Notes under the pieces: generated by a model | Databases searched by the model: none | The model's input: the letters and a program-made list of their open reading frames with translations, nothing else | What the model was told of the DNA's origin: nothing | Origin: Rickettsiales bacterium | GTDB taxonomy: Bacteria; Pseudomonadota; Alphaproteobacteria; Rs-D84 | DNA: 8,270 nucleotides | Assembly (NCBI GenBank): GCA_031273075.1 | Contig: JAISSM010000014.1 | Span: forward strand, 1-8,270 | Reading direction: 5' to 3' | Program-made: the position numbers and the translations under genes | In this document: in pieces, positions 6,698 through 8,270 of the stretch | Layout: every line of letters starts with the position of its first letter | Numbering within the stretch: the first letter of the stretch is position 1

Positions 6698-7682
6698 GAT
6701 ATTGATTTTCGCCGCCTTGTTTACGTTCGGTATCTCCGAACAGGGTTTTGCGCTGTATACCTGCACGATTGAATATACGTCGTGTTATAATCAGGCAGTT
6801 GGAACGCTTTATAAACGGGGACCGGGATGCAACGGAACAAGCGATATCGGACTCGAATTGCCAAACACATATTACTGCACGCCGCATCAGGGGTCGTCCA
6901 TTAAATGTGATATGAATAACGGAAAAGGAACGGGGATCGGAACCGGAGCCGGGCTCAACGATTATTGCATGATTCCGAAAAACGCGTTTACTTATTCCAA
7001 TTCCGCATGGACATGGAATACCGAACGTGACGCATGGCACAGCGCCCGCAAGCCAACGACAAAAACGAATTATGATTGGGTCCCCACTCCTAATGATCCC
7101 ATTATGGGAAAGGGCACAGGGGAAAACGACACCCTCTTTAATCTTTGGAAAAAGATTCATTACGAGGGGTGCGGCGACACCTATTGCGAAGATCTGGACA
7201 CATGCAAGAGGATACACGCGATTGGAGGGGAGTCGACGCTGAGATGGTTTATGTACGGGACGACGTGCACAGGCGCATCGGAAAAGAAATCCGAAACCTC
7301 GTATTACTGCAAGGTCAAGGCCAACGGTCAGTGCAGTCAAACCAAATGCGAAACGGATGTGAAGCCTGTCGATTTTTTCAAAATCTCCGGCTCCAACCCC
7401 CACCAAAACGTCGTAGACGGGAATGTGCATACCGCCAGCCTCAATCCATGCATGCCGCCATTAATAAAGGGTTCCGATGGTAAGCCCGATATGGAGGCAA
7501 GCATTGCCGAATGGGAAGCCCAAGCCATACTGTACAGCGATGAGAACGGGACCACTGCGGCAAGCACATGGTTACTTCAAAAGATATGGGAAGAGGTGTG
7601 GGAAAACGCATGCATGGAGGATTGGACGAACGATCCCACGCCGTATTATAAAATGAATGACGTGCCGTCGTACAAAGGATAA
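6687..7682 (+). CDS. Cys-rich exported protein, function unknown
   Basis: A 331-aa protein starting at ATG 6687 inside the end of the previous gene (11-base overlap, different frame), which suggests translational coupling; GGGG about 10 bases upstream is a weak Shine-Dalgarno. Residues 1-22 form a clear signal peptide (MRLRILIFAALFTFGISEQGFA, cleavage before LYTC). The mature part has 15 cysteines spread along its length, often as YYC, YC or TC, plus many Tyr, Trp, Asn, Gly and Thr residues, as in disulfide-rich extracellular proteins. I see no enzyme motif, transmembrane segment or anchor; a Gly-rich stretch (GKGTGIGTGAG) lies near residues 79-89. I recognise no family. Its style resembles the Cys-rich C-terminal part of the upstream protein and the exported protein at 1-1062, so the three may belong to one exported set; this is inference. 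Confidence 0.8.
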   Translation: MRLRILIFAALFTFGISEQGFALYTCTIEYTSCYNQAVGTLYKRGPGCNGTSDIGLELPNTYYCTPHQGSSIKCDMNNGKGTGIGTGAGLNDYCMIPKNAFTYSNSAWTWNTERDAWHSARKPTTKTNYDWVPTPNDPIMGKGTGENDTLFNLWKKIHYEGCGDTYCEDLDTCKRIHAIGGESTLRWFMYGTTCTGASEKKSETSYYCKVKANGQCSQTKCETDVKPVDFFKISGSNPHQNVVDGNVHTASLNPCMPPLIKGSDGKPDMEASIAEWEAQAILYSDENGTTAASTWLLQKIWEEVWENACMEDWTNDPTPYYKMNDVPSYKG

Positions 7683-7700
7683 AACCGGCCGTTTTTATCC

Positions 7701-7763
7701 AATTAGCAATTAGCAGATAGCAGGTAGCAAATAATAGTGACTAGTGATTAGTGATCAGTTAAT
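7701..7763. repeat. Degenerate heptanucleotide tandem repeat after the Cys-rich gene
   Basis: Nine consecutive heptads: AATTAGC twice, AGATAGC, AGGTAGC, AAATAAT, AGTGACT, AGTGATT, AGTGATC, AGTTAAT. The AGTGACT/AGTGATT part is the same as in the pgm divergent region. A matching set of heptads in the reverse sense (ACTAGTC, ACTATAC, ACTAATC, ACTAGTC, ACTATTT) follows at 7794-7828. Confidence 0.9.
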
Positions 7764-7827
7764 GTGTCGCGCTTCGCGTGACTACACTATTACACTAGTC
7801 ACTATACACTAATCACTAGTCACTATT
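7733..7827. repeat. Long inverted repeat with GC-rich central hairpin
   Basis: Arms 7733-7753 and 7807-7827 are perfect 21-base inverted repeats. After a 3-base mismatch they continue for 3 more pairs. The centre holds a separate hairpin, GTCGCGC-TTC-GCGTGAC (7766-7782, seven pairs with one G-T). Together about 95 bases could fold into one long stem or a cruciform. It may stop transcription from either side, but no U tract follows. Confidence 0.85.
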
Positions 7828-7830
7828 TAT

Positions 7831-7907
7831 TAACCCCTGCCAAGACTTTCTAATCGGCATAGCCGATAAGAAAGTCTGTCCTTCCCCTGTTCCAGGGGAA
7901 GGGGTTA
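7831..7907. repeat. Structured intergenic element with three stems
   Basis: An outer stem, TAACCC (7831-7836) with GGGTTA (7902-7907), encloses two hairpins. The first is 7843-7877: 15 pairs with one A-A mismatch and a 3-base loop. The second is CTTCCCCTG-TTC-CAGGGGAAG (7881-7901). This layout suits a structured RNA or a palindromic mobile repeat. No coding frame is apparent, and I cannot name its family. Confidence 0.7.
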
Positions 7908-7920
7908 TGCTCCGCCCATT

Positions 7921-7946
7921 AAAAAATCCCCTTTCGGGGATTTTTT
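7921..7946. terminator. Bidirectional rho-independent terminator
   Basis: AAAAAATCCCC (7921-7931), loop TTTC, GGGGATTTTTT (7936-7946): an 11-base perfect stem with a T tract on either strand. Read on the minus strand the loop is GAAA, a stable tetraloop. It overlaps the stop codon of the 45-aa gene and should end that transcript; in the plus direction it can end the operon of Cys-rich genes. Confidence 0.9.
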
Positions 7947-8082
7947 ATTTCTTTTTCTTCGCCGGTTTCTTTTTCGCCGCCGGTTTTTTCACCGCCGGTT
8001 TCTTCGCGGCCGGCTTCTTTTTCGCCGCCGGTTTTTTCGCCGCAGGTTTCTTCGCAGCCGGTTTTCTTGAGAATAATGCCAT
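7945..8082 (-). CDS. Small Lys/Ala/Pro-repeat, histone H1-like protein
   Basis: A 45-aa protein starting MALFSRKPAAKK and continuing as repeats of KPAAK, KPAAKK and KPAVK to a KKKK end. Nearly all residues after position 6 are Lys, Ala or Pro, so it is extremely basic and probably unfolded. The composition matches the tails of bacterial histone H1-like and AlgP-type proteins, which bind DNA without strong sequence preference; nucleoid or nucleic-acid binding is inferred from this alone. It is a real gene by its signals: a strong Shine-Dalgarno AAAGGAG (8095-8089) six bases before ATG, a promoter TATAAT upstream, and an intrinsic terminator that begins within its stop codon. The coding repeats (AAACCGGCGGCG and variants) are themselves prone to slippage, so length may vary between strains. 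The opposite strand gives a long Phe/Ala/Gly frame that is only a shadow. Confidence 0.9.
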   Translation of the reverse strand: MALFSRKPAAKKPAAKKPAAKKKPAAKKPAVKKPAAKKKPAKKKK

Positions 8083-8166
8083 TCCCGTCTCCTTTGCTTT
8101 ATTTGTTATAGAACAAAATTCTTTTGTTCATGCAGCAATTATATCCTAAAGAAAAAAAATAAACAA
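8083..8166 (-). promoter_or_regulatory. Promoter and leader of the KPAAK-repeat gene
   Basis: On the minus strand TTGTTT (8166-8161) and a perfect TATAAT (8143-8138) have a 17-base spacer. Transcription would begin near 8131 and give a leader of about 49 bases. That leader holds a perfect hairpin, GAACAAAA-GAA-TTTTGTTC (8129-8111), ending about 15 bases before the Shine-Dalgarno. Confidence 0.7.
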
Positions 8167-8168
8167 GA

Positions 8169-8201
8169 AAAAAATTATTTCGCGCCGCAAAATAATTTTT
8201 T
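8169..8201. repeat. AT-rich inverted repeat between divergent genes
   Basis: AAAAAATTATTT (8169-8180) and AAATAATTTTTT (8190-8201) are perfect 12-base arms around a GC-rich 9-base centre (CGCGCCGCA). The T tract on each strand gives it the look of a weak bidirectional terminator. It lies just upstream of the -35 box of the KPAAK gene, so an operator is also possible. Confidence 0.7.
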
Positions 8202-8203
8202 AA

Positions 8204-8231
8204 TGAAGAATGAAGATTGAAGAATGAAGAA
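8204..8231. repeat. Four TGAAGAA heptads upstream of the right-edge gene
   Basis: TGAAGAA, TGAAGAT, TGAAGAA, TGAAGAA in tandem. The last unit covers the place where a -35 box for the 8247 -10 box would be expected, though it matches TTGACA poorly. Confidence 0.9.
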
Positions 8232-8246
8232 TTAACGAAAATATGA

Positions 8247-8257
8247 TATAATACGGC
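8247..8257 (+). promoter_or_regulatory. -10 box with leaderless layout at the right edge
   Basis: A perfect TATAAT (8247-8252) lies five bases before an ATG at 8258, so a transcript would begin at or next to the start codon. No good -35 hexamer is visible, and there is no Shine-Dalgarno. Confidence 0.5.
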
Positions 8258-8270
8258 ATGCTTAATCCGG
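8258..8270 (+). CDS. Start of a gene cut by the window edge
   Basis: ATG CTT AAT CCG and one further base are all that is present, so the product cannot be identified. The call rests on the perfect -10 box just upstream and on the same promoter-to-start spacing as in pgm. It would be transcribed away from the KPAAK-repeat gene. Confidence 0.4.

Noticed and set aside
6528..7430. Minus-strand open frame of 300 codons
   Set aside because: It is antisense to the overlapping Cys-rich genes. No Shine-Dalgarno or recognisable domain is present, and the plus-strand frames have a signal peptide and coupling.
7681..7696. Short inverted repeat just after the 331-aa gene (AAAAC-CGGCC-GTTTT) as a terminator
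   Set aside because: The stem is only five pairs and mostly A-T, so it would be weak. The perfect terminator at 7921-7946 is far stronger.
7907..8149. Plus-strand Phe/Ala/Gly-rich frame resembling a membrane protein
   Set aside because: It is the antisense reading of the KPAAK repeats. The minus strand has the Shine-Dalgarno, promoter and terminator, and the plus frame runs through the terminator.

Overview
The window holds six protein-coding genes, two of them cut by the window edges. GC content is moderate. The codon use, the alpha-PGM type of phosphoglucomutase, the small Lys/Ala/Pro-rich basic protein and the repeats inserted in frame into a gene would fit a host-associated alphaproteobacterium, perhaps a gut or Rickettsiales-like lineage. 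This placement is tentative: no rRNA or other marker is present.

Layout, left to right. On the minus strand are a Cys-rich exported protein with a Listeria/Bacteroides-type repeat (1-1062, C-terminus outside the window), a complete Bro-N/DinD-like protein (1149-1973) and phosphoglucomutase (1986-3581). The last two lie 12 bases apart and look co-transcribed from the pgm promoter. A divergent intergenic region (3582-3703) is largely a degenerate heptanucleotide repeat. It supplies the -35 box of the pgm promoter and touches that of the opposite gene. On the plus strand follow a 997-aa Cys-rich protein (3704-6697) and a 331-aa Cys-rich exported protein (6687-7682), which overlap by 11 bases. 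Next come about 260 bases without a gene (7683-7944). They contain a second heptad tract folded into a long inverted repeat, a three-stem structured element and a perfect intrinsic terminator. The terminator ends a 45-aa KPAAK-repeat gene on the minus strand (7945-8082), which has a strong Shine-Dalgarno. The last 188 bases hold its promoter and leader hairpin, an AT-rich inverted repeat, a TGAAGAA heptad tract and the promoter plus first codons of a plus-strand gene (8258 onward).

Three themes stand out. First, heptad tandem repeats recur at gene starts and ends and appear to form promoter elements. Second, three starts lie 5-6 bases after a -10 box, which suggests leaderless transcripts. 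Third, a two-copy palindromic repeat sits in frame inside the 997-aa gene, and one of its hairpins carries a paired, protein-silent base swap between the copies. The two plus-strand Cys-rich proteins and the left-edge Cys-rich protein look like an exported, fast-diversifying set of unknown role. No known defence system or CRISPR array is present.
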